Origin: Macrotis lagotis
Lineage: Eukaryota > Chordata > Mammalia > Peramelemorphia > Peramelidae
Length of the DNA: 64,000 bases
Direction: 5' to 3'
Assembly (NCBI RefSeq): GCF_037893015.1
Contig: NC_133661.1
Span: 242,212,583 to 242,276,582, forward strand
Position numbers and translations under genes: made by a program. Positions within the stretch are counted from its first letter, which is position 1. Every line of letters begins with the position of its first letter. The notes below the pieces were generated by a model. That model was given only the letters and a program-made list of their open reading frames with translations, searched no databases and was not told the origin of the DNA. Shown here piece by piece: positions 1 to 11,110 of this stretch.

Positions 1-2710
1 AGGTGAATTTATGAGAGAACAAAATAGGATAACAGAAGGTTTAAGAAGTCAATATCATATGTTTTGTACTGCAGTCATACTCCACAGCTTTTTCTCTAGA
101 TATGGGTAGCATTTTCCAAAACAAGTCTCTCAAGATTGTCCTTGATCACTGAACTGCTGAGAGGAGCTGCATCCATCATGTTTGATCATTTCACCATATT
201 GCTGTTAATGTGACTAATAATCTTCTGGTTCTGCTCACTTCAATTTATGAAAATCTTTCCAGGTTTTTCCAAAGTTCCTCTGATCATTATTACAGAAATA
301 CTAGCTGTGAAAATTGTTTCCCCAGCTTTCTGCTTTCCTTCTAATCTTGGTTGCAATGGTTTTATTTGTGCAAAAACTTTCTTTCCTTCAATCCTATCTT
401 CCACCTATTTATACTATACTTTCTCCTTTCTCCTTATCCCTCCTAACCAATCTTTTGCTTTTGACTGCTGTCTGCTTCACAATGTCCTTTCCCCGTTCCC
501 TCCTACTTCCCTGTAGGGTAAGATAAATTTCTAAACCCAACTGGGAATGTATATTGTTCCCTTTTTGAGCCAAAACTATTGAGGGTAAAATTTACTCAGT
601 GTTTATACTCTTCTTACTCCTTTCTCTACTATAAAAAGTCCTTTGTACCTTTTCATGTGGTGCTAGTAATCCTTATATCTCTTCTTTCTTTTCCTAGTAA
701 AATCCTTTTTTCAAATCTTAATTGTTTTATAACTGTCTTGAACCCATACTCTTTGACAATGTATAGTGCTTTTGGCTGTTCTGATAGGACAATTTTCAAG
801 AGTTATAAACATCATTACATCATAAGCAATTTATACTCACACCCTCTTTCTGAGTACCATCCCTCCAGTTGTACCAATAGAAATATATACATTTCCTGTC
901 TAATTATGTTCTTCTTAATTATTCTAAGACAAGTAATATTCGAAAGCAGTACAGGTGATGTCTTACCATTTAGTCTTATTAACTAAATTTTTTTTCATTA
1001 GGTTTTTGCAAGGCAATGGAGTTAAGTGGATTGCCCAAGGCCACACAGTTAGGTAATTATTAAGTGTCTGAAGCCAGATTTGAACTCAGGTACTCCTGAC
1101 TCCAGGGCCCATGCTCTATCCACTGCACCACCTAGCTGCCCCTCAACTAAATTTTTTCCTTAGTTTTTTGGCTGACTTTTCCCCTTGTTTACCTTTTTAT
1201 GTATCTCTTAAGTCTTGTATTTGAAAATCAAATTTTTTTTGGTTCAGTTCTGGTCTTTTTTATCATGTAAGTTTGAAATTAGTTTGAAAGTCCATCCTTT
1301 TTCCTGGAAGAATATGTTGTATTTTGTAGGATAGTTGATTCTTGGTTGTAATCTAAGTTCATTTGCCCTCCAGAATATCATATTCCAGGCCCTCTGATCC
1401 TTTAATGTTGAAGCTGATACGTCTTTCAGAATCCAGACCTGTGGCTTTTTTTTGTTTGTTTCTTTTTTTTTTTTGCCTGCAATATTCTCTCCTGTAATTG
1501 AGAATTTTGAAATTTGGCTACAATATTCTTTGTAGTTTTATTTTGGGATTTTTTCTGGAGGTGAGTGATGAATTCTTTCAAGGTCTATTTTGCCTTCTTT
1601 TTCTAGGATATTAGGACAATTTTCTATGATATTTTTCAGGCCCTTTTTGTGATCATAGCTTTCAGGTAGACCAATAATTCATAAATTATGCCTTCCTTAT
1701 CTATTTTTCAGGTTGGCCATTTTCCTAGAGACACTTTATATTCTATTCTGTTTTTCAGCCTCTTAGTTTTGTTTGTTGGAATCTTGGTGTCTCATGGAGT
1801 CATTAATTCCCATTTGTTTAATTCTAATTTTTTAACATTTTATTTCTTCAGGTAATGTTTGTGTTTCCTTTTCCAAGTAGTTAATTATACTTTTTGATGA
1901 GTTCACATTGCTTTTCCACTTGGCCATTTTTAAATTTAAAAAAATTAATTTCATTTTACATTTTGGCCAATTTTACTTTTAAAGATATTGTTTATGCCTC
2001 TATAATTTACTGAATGACTCATTTTTCCCCTCCATTTTTCTTCTTCCTCTCTTCTTTGGTTTTTAAAATTCTTTTTGAACTTTTCCAAGAGGTCTTTTTG
2101 GATTTGAAACCAATTCAAAGGGCCCTTTGAAGCTTCACATGCATTTCTCTTCTGAAATGACATTTTTATCATCTTTCTCAGAATAGTAGCTTTTTATGGT
2201 TTGTGGTTTGTTTGTTTTTTTGCTTATTTTAATAGGTTAACTCTACCTTTAAAAGTAAAAAAAGAGGGCTCAATCCCAGGTGTTTTTTGTTGGTTTGGGG
2301 ATCTGGTCACTGACTTATTGCTTGTCTATGGTATTTGCTAGCAGTTTGTTTCCTGTCTTAGTTTAGCCCAATCTCATCTGTTGCTTTAGCATTTCTGAAG
2401 CTCAAACTGTTGAGCTGAACCTTGTCACAGCTGGCCTGTTGAGGCTGGACCTGAACTGTGCTGTGGCTAAAAGCCTCTTACTGGCTTTCCAGCTCTCCCT
2501 ACCCTCTGATACTCTCTTTTTATCCTTTTGTTAGAGACATTTACTGAAGTTCCTCTGAAAAATCTTAAGTTGGAGAACTTGTTTCACTGTTTTTTGTGGG
2601 TTCTGTCACTTTAGGGTCTTTTTAGAGGTTTCATTTAAAATTGTTTTGGGAAAAGTTCTCAGAATTTCCTAGCTTTGCTAGTGCACATTGGCTTCACCCC
2701 CCAATAGTCA
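1..2710 (-). mobile_element. L1 LINE, internally deleted (most of ORF2 missing)
   Basis: Reading on the minus strand, 2270-2710 resembles an L1 5' UTR, about 1200-2270 is a decayed ORF1 (coiled-coil region, then the C-terminal domain), 400-1200 is the inter-ORF spacer, and 1-395 is the 3' end of ORF2 plus 3' UTR. The 3' part matches the other minus-strand L1 ends in this window (the segments that reverse to the terminal ORF2 region and the motif around CTCTAGATATGGGTAGCATT). About 3 kb of ORF2, including endonuclease and reverse transcriptase, is absent between about 390 and 400, and a second gap lies near 295. A SINE sits in the spacer. No open frame of useful length survives. It could also be two fragments that happen to abut. 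Confidence 0.75.
994..1144 (-). mobile_element. WSINE1-type SINE in L1 spacer
   Basis: Reverse-oriented tRNA-headed SINE with the family's L1-like tail. It is flanked by a perfect 13-bp target duplication, AACTAAATTTTTT, at 981-993 and 1145-1157. It inserted into the already present L1 spacer, so it is younger than that L1. Confidence 0.9.
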
Positions 2711-4145
2711 CTTTGATCATTTTTTGAAGAATGATGCCTAGGTTCTTTTTTGATTTTAAATTAAATTTTAAATTTTAAAAATTAACTTAAATTTAGATAA
2801 TTTTAAAATTGACTCTTCTGGAGCTATTTTTCCATATCAGTTGTTTTTCCACTGAGATAGTTCACATTGTCTTCTATTTTTACCTTCTTTTGGTTTTATT
2901 CCATTGTTTCTTCATTTCTCATAAAATCATTTGCTTCCATTTGCTCAATTTTAATTTTTAAGGATTACTTTCTTCAGTAGTTTTTTATACCTCCCTTCCC
3001 ATTTGACCAATTCCATTTTTAAGGAGATTTTTTCCTAAAATGAATTTTTGTGCCTCTTTTTCCATTTGGTCAATTTTGCTTTTTTTAAAGGCATTCTTCT
3101 ATTAATTGGATTTTGTACCTCTTTTACCATTTGCCATTTGGCTTAGTCTGCTTTTTAGGATGTTATTTTCTTCAGCATTTTTGTGTCTTTTTTTATCAAA
3201 TTGTTGACATATTTTTATGATTTTCTTGCATCACTCAATTTTCTTGACAATTTTTCCTCTATCTCTCTTACTTGATTTTCAAAATCTTTCTGAGCCCTTC
3301 CATGATTTTCATCCAATGCATTTTCTTAAAGGCTTTGAATGTAGGAGCTCGATTTAGCTATCTTCTTCTATTTGTGTTTTGATGTTCCTTGGCACCATGT
3401 TAACTTTCTATTGTCAGATTATTTTTATGTTTGCTCATGACTTTTAACTCTTTGTTAAAATAGGATTCTGCTTCCAGGGAATAGGATATGCAGGGCTCTT
3501 ATAAAACTGTTTTCAGAGATACTTCTAGGGACCTCTACATTTTCAGGTCTTCTAAGATAGTAAATTCTAAGGAAAGGTGATTACTCCTCTCATGGCCTAT
3601 GCTTTGGTCTGAGTGATCAGAAGCACTCTTTTCTGCCCTTGAACTATGATGAATGTCTCTGTTCCATTGTGTCAGGCAAACTCTGGGTGCTGGTACTTCT
3701 TTTTGCCCTGGGAATGCCACCCAGGATTGTGTCCGAGGTCTGAGTATGAGCAAAACAACTGAGTCCTGCCCTTGGTGTGAGCGTAGAGATCCCTGTAATC
3801 TCCTTCTGATCAGTCATTTGACCCTCCCTCTCCCAATAATCTGTGGGTCTGAGAACTCCTGAAGCAGTCACTGCTGCTGAGATTCAGTGGTTCCCAAGGT
3901 CTTTTCCTGCTGCTTGGATCCCTGTCTATGCTAGCAGAGCTTGTGATGCATTGCATTCCATTCTCATATTAGTGTGACAGAGTTGTCCTACTGACCTTAT
4001 AAATTGTTTTTGGATGGAAAAGTATCTCACACTGCCCTTTTGTGGGTTTTGTTGCTCAAGGAATTGTTTATGGCATTATTTAAAGGTATTCAGAGAGAAT
4101 TCAGGTGAACCATTGCCTTTTCTCTGTCATCTTGACTCTACCTCC
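2711..4145 (-). mobile_element. L1/HAL1 5' portion (5' UTR and ORF1 start)
   Basis: On the minus strand the copy begins near 4145 with the 5'-end motif AGTCAAGATGACAGAG, followed by a GC-richer 5' UTR to about 3350 and an ORF1 coiled-coil segment to about 2760. The ORF1 part shows repeated modules of the L1 ORF1 type (the reverse of repeated CCATTTGACCAATT-like units). The C-terminal ORF1 domain and everything downstream are missing where it meets the neighbouring L1 at about 2710. Many stops; not coding today. Confidence 0.7.
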
Positions 4146-4246
4146 CTGAATGATTTCTAAGATCAGAAATCTCTGATCCTATAATCTCTTTAATCTGTAA
4201 AAGTTTAAGTCAAAGAAGTAAAATTTCATACCTTATCATGGTCAAT

Positions 4247-4563
4247 AGGGGGCTGCTAGTTGGTGGAATGGATAGAGCACTGGCCTTGGATTTAGGAGGA
4301 TGGGAGTTAGAATCAATCTCAGACACTTGCCACTTAACTGTGTGACCTTGGGTAAATCATTTAACCCTGATTGCCTCACAACCAGGGTCTTCTACAGTCA
4401 TCCTGATTCATATCTGACCACTGGACCCATATGATTCTGGAGGAGAAAATGAGACTGGTGACTTACCATAGAATTCCCTCACTCAAATCCAATTTATGTG
4501 CTTTTCATGGTATCATCTCCCTGATATCATGGTCTTCTTCAAAAATAACAGACAAACATTATT
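4247..4563 (+). mobile_element. Composite tRNA-headed SINE with long non-L1 tail
   Basis: Starts with the tRNA-like head (GGATAGAGCACTGGCCTTGG), continues through the shared SINE body ending near TTAACCCTGATTGCCTC, and then carries a 180-bp tail ending AACAGACAAACATT. This head-plus-long-tail arrangement is known from marsupial MAR/WALLSI-type SINEs; the exact subfamily is not settled here. It is moderately diverged. Confidence 0.75.
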
Positions 4564-6260
4564 ATAGCCAACATATTCTTTTCCATAATCTGCTTTAATT
4601 TTTTAAAAGTAACTTTTAATATTTACTTCTTTGCTATTTTGGAGGATCTCTAGTTATCTAGTATAATTCCTTGTTCATACTAGGTACTTAATATATATTT
4701 ATTGCTTTTACTGTCACAAATTATAATAGCTATGAAAACTATCACACAGATCTCAACATACTCCATCCTATTTTCTTAAAACTTCCTATCAAGTTTAGAC
4801 TAAGTTACTTATACTTGGTTTTGGTATTCTAGTGGTTTCATGAATAGAACTTATATCTCAATTAACTTCTTGAGTCCACTGCTCAAATTGCACTTCTTTT
4901 TCATGTATAATATACTGCCTTTACCTTTAAGAAATATTGGACTAATGAATGAGTTATACATTGTCAATATAAGGGTACAGAGTCTCATCTCTGTTTATAG
5001 GAGCTGATTTCTCATCTAAGTTTATTAAAGTAAGATATCTCCTCAGAAGAGTATAACATAGATATGAGGAATATTCAAAGGTGAAATGTTAAATCTGGTA
5101 GTAAGAAAAGAAACTGCATTTATTTTGAGCCAAGAAAATGACATAACAGGGAAACTCATAAAAGGAATGAAAGAAATGGTCCCTGTACAGTAAACAATTT
5201 AAGAGTCCCATAGTTAACAAAAATAAAAATATATTTAAGAAAGAGTTCCCAGTCAGATGAACTGTTCACACTGAGAATATTCAAAATAGACTGAGAGGCA
5301 AAGATGTATATTGGTGACCAGAAGGCACTCCCTACCAGTAGAATGGGTAATGGGTTCCCAGCCTTCAAAAGAGTATGGATTTCGGATGCCAACAAACAAA
5401 TCCAGAAGAATGGAAGGGAATTTGAGTTGTCTCTCTAAATGGGGAAAAAAGCATAGAATCAGAGCAATTCTATGATGAATTCGTGCAGAAAAAATACTGC
5501 AACATTTCAATATTTTCAGACAGAAGTGAATATGGAGTTCTAAATATCATGGTATTTGCTATAATTCTCCTTTTTTCTCTTAACATATGATAGTTGACAT
5601 GGCACATAGAGAAGAAGTTGAAAATCTCATGCCTATATGATATGGCATAGCAATTCTTCTGCCAAAAAACAAATATCAATGAGTATAGCAAAAAAACATT
5701 CGCTTTAGCACCTTGGGGATAGATTTATAATCGGCAAAAGGAAAACTGTCTTTAGCATAAAAAAGAGAAATGAGACAAAATAACAATGAAATTCCAAGTC
5801 AGTAAAGATGAGAAAAACAGATTAGGGTGAAAGAAAGCATGAAATACTAGAATAGCTTTAAGGAAAGTTGAAGAGTGCAAGGGAAAATAAAGAGACCAGG
5901 GGAAAGACTGCTAATCAGGGAGGAGGTGTTTGAATTGATTTTAAAATGGCTGAGATATTGAACTCATCCTTTGGATCAAACTTTAACAGGAAAAATGCAG
6001 AAAAAAATTATGTTATTAGGACATAATGAAAATCTTTGTCAAAATAACTATTGGAAGAAATCAGGTAGGGAATTTTGTGTTTGAAAAATGTACACATTTT
6101 TAAATCAGTAAGGAAAGCAGCTGAGATATTTAAATGAAATTGGCAGACATGGAGTTCTCACTATCCTGTTCAGATATATTTTTTGAAAATAATTAGAGGT
6201 TAGAAAGATAGGAGATCTGAGGAATAAAAAAGGGAAAACATTAAATTACCAGAATTCTAG
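4564..6260. other. Single-copy DNA, no gene recognised
   Basis: About 1.7 kb of AT-rich sequence. Short open frames (up to 85 codons on the minus strand at 5156-5691) overlap each other in different frames, show no recognisable domain and no splice or poly(A) context. A possible worn L2/MIR end lies near 4650-4700 (TACTTAATATATATTTATTG). Nothing else identified. Confidence 0.6.
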
Positions 6261-6261
6261 T

Positions 6262-6420
6262 CAACTGGCTTCAGCTCTTCACTTTCTCTCATCCCATATC
6301 TCCCTCTAGTCAACTGTCAAATATTATTGCTTCTTAATCCATGCTGTCTTTCCCTCTATTTGTTCATTTTGTCCATTTTTTTGTGGCCATGACCCTTGTT
6401 CGGTCCTCATCACCAGGAAT
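6262..6420 (+). mobile_element. L2 LINE fragment (upstream part)
   Basis: Sense-strand similarity to the part of L2 that lies several hundred bases before its 3' end, with CCATCTCCC/CTCATCACC-like blocks and pyrimidine-rich spacing. It stops at CCTCATCACC, just before the left arm of the inverted repeat. The L2 3' end reappears at 6690, so this may be the same L2 copy. Confidence 0.5.
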
Positions 6421-6424
6421 ATCT

Positions 6425-6543
6425 GTATCAGTTTCTCTACTAAACCCAACAGTTTTGCTAAGAAATGGGCAGTAATGCTAAGATCAAGTATCATGGCATA
6501 TCGTGATGAGCAGTAGGTGAATAGTAGAGACCAGTTTTCTTTT
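6425..6543. repeat. Left arm of a 119-bp near-perfect inverted repeat
   Basis: The reverse complement of 7573-7691 matches this segment at 118 of 119 positions; the one mismatch pairs 6431 with 7685. The spacer is 1029 bp. The arm is not similar to any SINE, LINE or RNA gene I recognise. Within it, TCTCTACTA (6434-6442) and TAGTAGAGA (6522-6530) are 9-bp inverted ends. It occupies the place where L2 sequence would be expected between 6420 and 6690. Confidence 0.95.
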
Positions 6544-6550
6544 CAATTTA

Positions 6551-6683
6551 AGGCAATGGGGTTAAGTGACTTGCCCAAGGTCACACAGCTAGGCAATTAT
6601 GAAATATCTGAATCCAGATTTGAACTCAGGTCCTCCTGACTCCCAGGACTGGTGCTCTATCCACTGTGCCATCTAGCTGCCCA
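6551..6683 (-). mobile_element. WSINE1-type SINE (reverse)
   Basis: Reverse-oriented SINE body from AGGCAATGGGGTTAAGTGAC to the head motif ATCTAGCTGCCC. It lies directly beside the left inverted-repeat arm and lacks a clear homopolymer tail, and no target duplication is obvious. Confidence 0.85.
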
Positions 6684-6689
6684 AGAATT

Positions 6690-6940
6690 CCTAATATTTC
6701 TTAAAGTTTATCTTAGGTGGTACTTCCTTCATGAAACTTTTCTTGATTCCCTTAGGTAGTAGTTTTTCCATTCCCAAATAATTTTCCTTTTAAATGCCTT
6801 AGGTACTTTAGATATTATATTTATATATTTTCCATGCCTACTAATGAAACAGAAGTTCCTTAAGGGCAGACATTATTTCATTGTTTGTCAACTGCCAACC
6901 ACAATCAGTTATTTGTAAGTGCCTGTTTATTGATTTTCAG
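6690..6940 (+). mobile_element. L2 LINE 3' end
   Basis: Matches the L2 3'-end layout in order: a TTCCTTCATGAAAC-type segment, an AT-rich middle, then GTTCCTTAAGGGCAGACATT and the ATTTATTG-type end. Old and diverged. Probably the continuation of the fragment ending at 6420. Confidence 0.65.
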
Positions 6941-7235
6941 GAAAAAAACATAACACTTCATGAGATTACAGTCCTACATGTAAGGTTAAATAAGTAAGCA
7001 AATAATAGAAAAATGATTTTTTGGTATTTTTAAAACACAGGATATTTACAATCAAGTCATTTTTAAACCACAAAATATATAGATATGATAATGATATTAT
7101 TGACAGTTATAGTACCACTTTTTTCTATGGCAGAGTGGATTTTGCAAACCAAACAATACAGAAGGGAATTTGGTGAATCACAGAACACAGAGGTCTCATT
7201 TAAAACCCCAGATATTAAATATAAATGATGCAAAC

Positions 7236-7495
7236 TTCTGATTGACTACAAACTCCTTGAGGGAAAAGACTGTTTCATTTATATATTTATATGAGCAGTG
7301 ACTACTATATATTCACCTTTTCTGCAACCTATAGCATTAAGAAGTTAAGTAACTAATCCAGGGTCTAAGAATCAATATTTTCAAAGGAAGAACTTGAAAG
7401 ATCTTTGTGGTTCCAGAGTCAGCTTTCTATCTGCTATAATGTGCTGTGCCATGTCTTAAACATAGCGGATGCTAATTAAATATTTTAATTGACTA
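7236..7495. repeat. Worn L2 end with possible MIR piece
   Basis: 7239-7300 carries the L2-like ACAAACTCCTTGAGGGAAAA block and 7446-7495 an L2/MIR-type terminal block. The stretch between them looks like a reverse-oriented MIR. All are heavily diverged, so boundaries and order are tentative. Confidence 0.4.
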
Positions 7496-7572
7496 ATGTC
7501 AAAGGAAACTTTGATACAGAGAAAAAAATAAAGTTATATAAAGCCATATAGCTAGATAAGGCAGAATAAGAA

Positions 7573-7691
7573 AAAAGAAAACTGGTCTCTACTATTCACC
7601 TACTGCTCATCACGATATGCCATGATACTTGATCTTAGCATTACTGCCCATTTCTTAGCAAAACTGTTGGGTTTAGTAGAGAAAGTGATAC
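7573..7691. repeat. Right arm of a 119-bp near-perfect inverted repeat
   Basis: Reverse complement of 6425-6543 with one mismatch. The flanks outside both arms are unrelated, so the repeat is confined to these 119 bp. The loop holds a SINE and old L2/MIR pieces, which are far more diverged than the arms are from each other. Confidence 0.95.
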
Positions 7692-8685
7692 GGTTATTTA
7701 TAAGCATAATTATCTCTAGAAAGCCCAGACACCACTCAAATCAAAAAAGAATGAGGAGTTAATAGTATATATGAATCAACAACACCAAACCAGATGTTCT
7801 TTAGAAGGCTTCTTAGTCCTTCATGATCTACCAGACCAACTTTCATATATGCCTAATGACATCCAGGCAAAAACCTGATCTTTTATGAATTGTCTAAATT
7901 ACATAAAAATTCTATTACATTGATTTATTTTTGGCTTGACTTGTGGTGGGGGTGGGGGTCAGCGGAGAGATGTCCACATACCTCAGGTGGCTCCTGAGAT
8001 GTGCTACACCTTCATGTTCTTTCTCAGCATTAGCAAACTCACCACAGACATTTCTTTCTGCCTTCCAAAATAAATACCACATGTTTTAAATATGCTTTCA
8101 GTTTTATTTTTTTCTTTGAATAGAGGAACATCACATAACACAAACTACTTTATAGAACTATCATCTATATGGAAATTGAAGCCCAGGGGTTGTTGGTATA
8201 CCAGGTTGCATAAGTAGTAAGGTAGTTGGAAAGGCTAAAGTGCTGTGGGGTTGTCTCTGACTTTCCTGACTCTTATAAAGTACATACATGATGTAGATAT
8301 TCAAAATACTCTAATTTATGAGTTCAAATAGCTTAAGTCAGTAGTGGAATGAGATGCAAACAGCAAAACTGTATCATACCCCAGTCTTATTTCATGCTGT
8401 AGTGAATATCCATTTGCAGAAAGCCTAGGTAGAATTGATCCAGATATGTCCTGAAGCCAGGTTTCAATATATTAATTCCACCTCCTCTCATTCCTTATTG
8501 GAAGTTGCTCTTCTTTCAACCAACATTCCAGACTGAGAAGTTCAAAAGCAAAGGCTTCTATCCTTGAAAATAATAACTTCATGGGTCTTCTTAGTGACTT
8601 TTATTAAAATTTAATTCTAAGAAATTAGGTCATATGTTCCCTAGCTTATGGTAAATCAAAATCAGAAAACCAGAAGAAGGATGGG
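7692..8685. other. Single-copy DNA, no gene recognised
   Basis: AT-rich sequence with a short GTGGGGGTGGGGG run near 7947-7958. A possible very old MIR in reverse lies near 8160-8240. No open frame of note and no motif that suggests an exon. Confidence 0.5.
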
Positions 8686-8689
8686 AGAC

Positions 8690-10195
8690 ATTACCAAAAA
8701 AGGAGCCCTTTAGAGACAAAATGGCAAAATGAAGACAGGGAGTTTCCCACACTCTCCCCCAAATCACTCCAAACACCTTTAAAAATGACTCTTACACAAA
8801 TTTTAGAGTGGCAGAACCCACAAAAAGACTGAGTGAAACAATTTTCTACTCCAAGATGACTTGGAAGATTGGTAGGAATGGTTTGCTGCACCAGGGTTAG
8901 AGAGGAGTACAGAGCAATGGGGAGCTATGCCAGAGTGATCTGGCCCTAATCATTCAGGAACAGATAAAAGGGTACCTAGGTCAGTGGTGGTAGTGGTGGT
9001 TTTCAGACCTCTAAGTCCATGGATTTCCAAGAACAACTTTAAAAATCAGCTGGACCAGGGTGAGATTGGATCACAGTTCAAAGCAGGCCTCAGTAGGTTG
9101 AACCTGACCCCAGCAGATCAGGAGAAAGCCTCAGAAGTCACTGAATCAGTTGTACCAAGCTTCTTCCAGAGCTCTCAACCAAGGGATTGAAAGAGGTTTA
9201 GAAGGAGATTATAGGTGTCTCTTTGATATCATTGAGGCAGGACTCTGTTTCTTTGCCGATACTTAGCTCTGGGTCAAAGTCTAGGGCCTCAAATCTTGAG
9301 AACAGGAGCAGAAGTACAACAGTGCTTACTGCTGGAGGAGAGAAGGGACCATTCTCAGAGTTCCAGGGCATAAAGGAGTGCTTGTGGTCACCCACAGACC
9401 AGAGTACAGGCAATGAAAGTAGTCATAACCTATCATAAGACCTTGGAAGAATTGAAAACTTGCCGATCCCTTTGAAAACAGGTGCAAAAACCCTCAGAAG
9501 TTTGGGACAGTGCATCCTCCAACCTGGAAGCAGTCTTTAACAAAGAGTTGAACTCAAGTCATAGTTTAAGGGGGAAAAAAGCAACCAGCAGAAGAAAAAA
9601 ATCTGACTTAGTTACTATGATCATATGGAAGATCAAAGTGCACACTCAGAAGAAGATAACAAAACCAAAACTCAGTATCTAAAGCCTTCAAGGAAAATAT
9701 GAATTGAGTATAGTCTATGGAAGAGTGGAAAAAGGATTTTGAAAATCAAGTAAGGGAGATAGAGGAAAAATTTGGAAGAGAACTGAGAGTAATGAAGGAA
9801 CACCATGAAAACTAATTCAGCAGGTTGGTGAATGAGATACCAAAGATCCTGAAGAAAATAATATCTTAAAAATTAGACTGTGACAAATGGAAAAAAAATG
9901 GTTAGAAAAGCCAGTGAGGAAAAGAATGACTTAAATAGCAAAATTGATCAAATGGAAAAGAAGATACAAAAGCTCACTGAAGAAAATAATTCTTAAAATA
10001 TAGAATAGAGCATAGAGAATGATGACTTTGGGGGAAATCAAGAAAAAATAAAATAAAACCAAAAGAATGGAAAACTAGAAGAAAATGTTAAATATCTCAC
10101 TGGAAAATCAACTGACCTGGGAAAAAAGTTCCAGGAGAGATATTTTAAAAATTAATGGACTGCCTGAAAGTGAAGTTCAAAAGAAAAGAGGCTAC
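8690..10195 (+). mobile_element. HAL1/L1 5' portion (5' UTR and ORF1)
   Basis: 5' UTR from about 8690 (ACAAAATGGCAAAATGAAGA), followed by ORF1 from about 9700 whose first part reads as a charged coiled coil (FENQVREIEEKFGREL). It parallels the element at 25040-27022 block by block, including the ACTGAGTGAAACAATTTT and TCTCTTTGATATC-type segments. It breaks off inside ORF1 near 10195. Sequence at 13613-13643 resembles the next part of ORF1, so the minus-strand HAL1 between them probably inserted here. Many stops. Confidence 0.7.
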
Positions 10196-10538
10196 ACAAC
10201 ATTGTTTTTTATTGTTGGACATGGTTGAAGCAGAAGTTTATTGTTATTGACTATAAATGTTCGTAAAGATTTTATTTTTCTTTAATTCTAAAATGGGGGG
10301 GCTGAGACAGGAAGGCAATAAACAAGATTTTTTTAAACTCAGTTCTCTGTATTTTATTTGTTTTATTTATTTGTTTGTTTGTTTATTTTTATTTTTGCAC
10401 AAAATGATGTTTTTTAATACATTACTAAAATATTCATGCTTAAGAGGAAACATAATACCCCCCAATATAGACCCTCATAGGCAATAAAGTAAAGCAAAGA
10501 GAAAAAAATTAAAATTAAAATAAAAAACAATAACAATA

Positions 10539-10719
10539 GAGGCAGTCAGGTGGCACAGTGGATGGAGCACTGACCCTGGAACCAGGAGTACCCAAGTACA
10601 AATCTGGCCCCAGACACCCAACGATCACCCAGCTGTGTGACCCTGGCCAAGGCACCCCAACCCCATTGCTCTGCACAAACCAAAAGAAACCAAAATAAAA
10701 TAAAATAATAATAATTATT
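10539..10719 (+). mobile_element. SINE, C-rich variant, copy 1
   Basis: SINE head (GGTGGCACAGTGGATGGAGC) and body with A-rich tail ending in an AATAAT microsatellite. Compared with the usual SINE here it has C where T is expected at many sites, for example ACACCCAACGATCACCCAGC in place of ACACTTAATAATTACCTAGC. Confidence 0.85.
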
Positions 10720-10720
10720 G

Positions 10721-10903
10721 TAGGGGTGACCAGGTGGTGCAGCGGAGAGAACACCAGCCCTGGAGCCAGGAACACCTGGGTCCAAATCTGTCCTCAGACA
10801 CCCAACAATCACCCAGCTGTGTGGCCCTGAGCAAGCCATCCAACCCCATTTACCCTGCTAATCTTCCCAAAATACCAACAACAACAACAATAATAATAAT
10901 AAT
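10721..10903 (+). mobile_element. SINE, C-rich variant, copy 2
   Basis: Directly follows copy 1, with tail of AAC and AAT repeats. It shares the diagnostic ACACCCAACAATCACCCAGC block with copy 1 and has GAGCCAGGAACACC where the common SINE has GAGTCAGGAGTACC. Confidence 0.85.
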
Positions 10904-11110
10904 GATAAATATGTTTCAGTATGTGTTCCAACACCTCTAGCTCTGTTTTGGGTGGATTACATTCTTTATGATAAGTCCATCAGCAAAGCTACTTCCATAT
11001 TTTTCCACCATTGCCATTGCTGATCGCAACTCCCTCCATTTGTATTTCCCCACTACCATATACTATATTTTCTCTCTCTCCTTTCACTCTGTCCCTCTTC
11101 TTAAATGTGC

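Noticed and set aside
6503-6509. C/D-box snoRNA in the inverted-repeat arm
   Set aside because: GTGATGA matches a C box and the arm has a terminal stem, but the box is at the wrong end and no CTGA D box lies near the other end.
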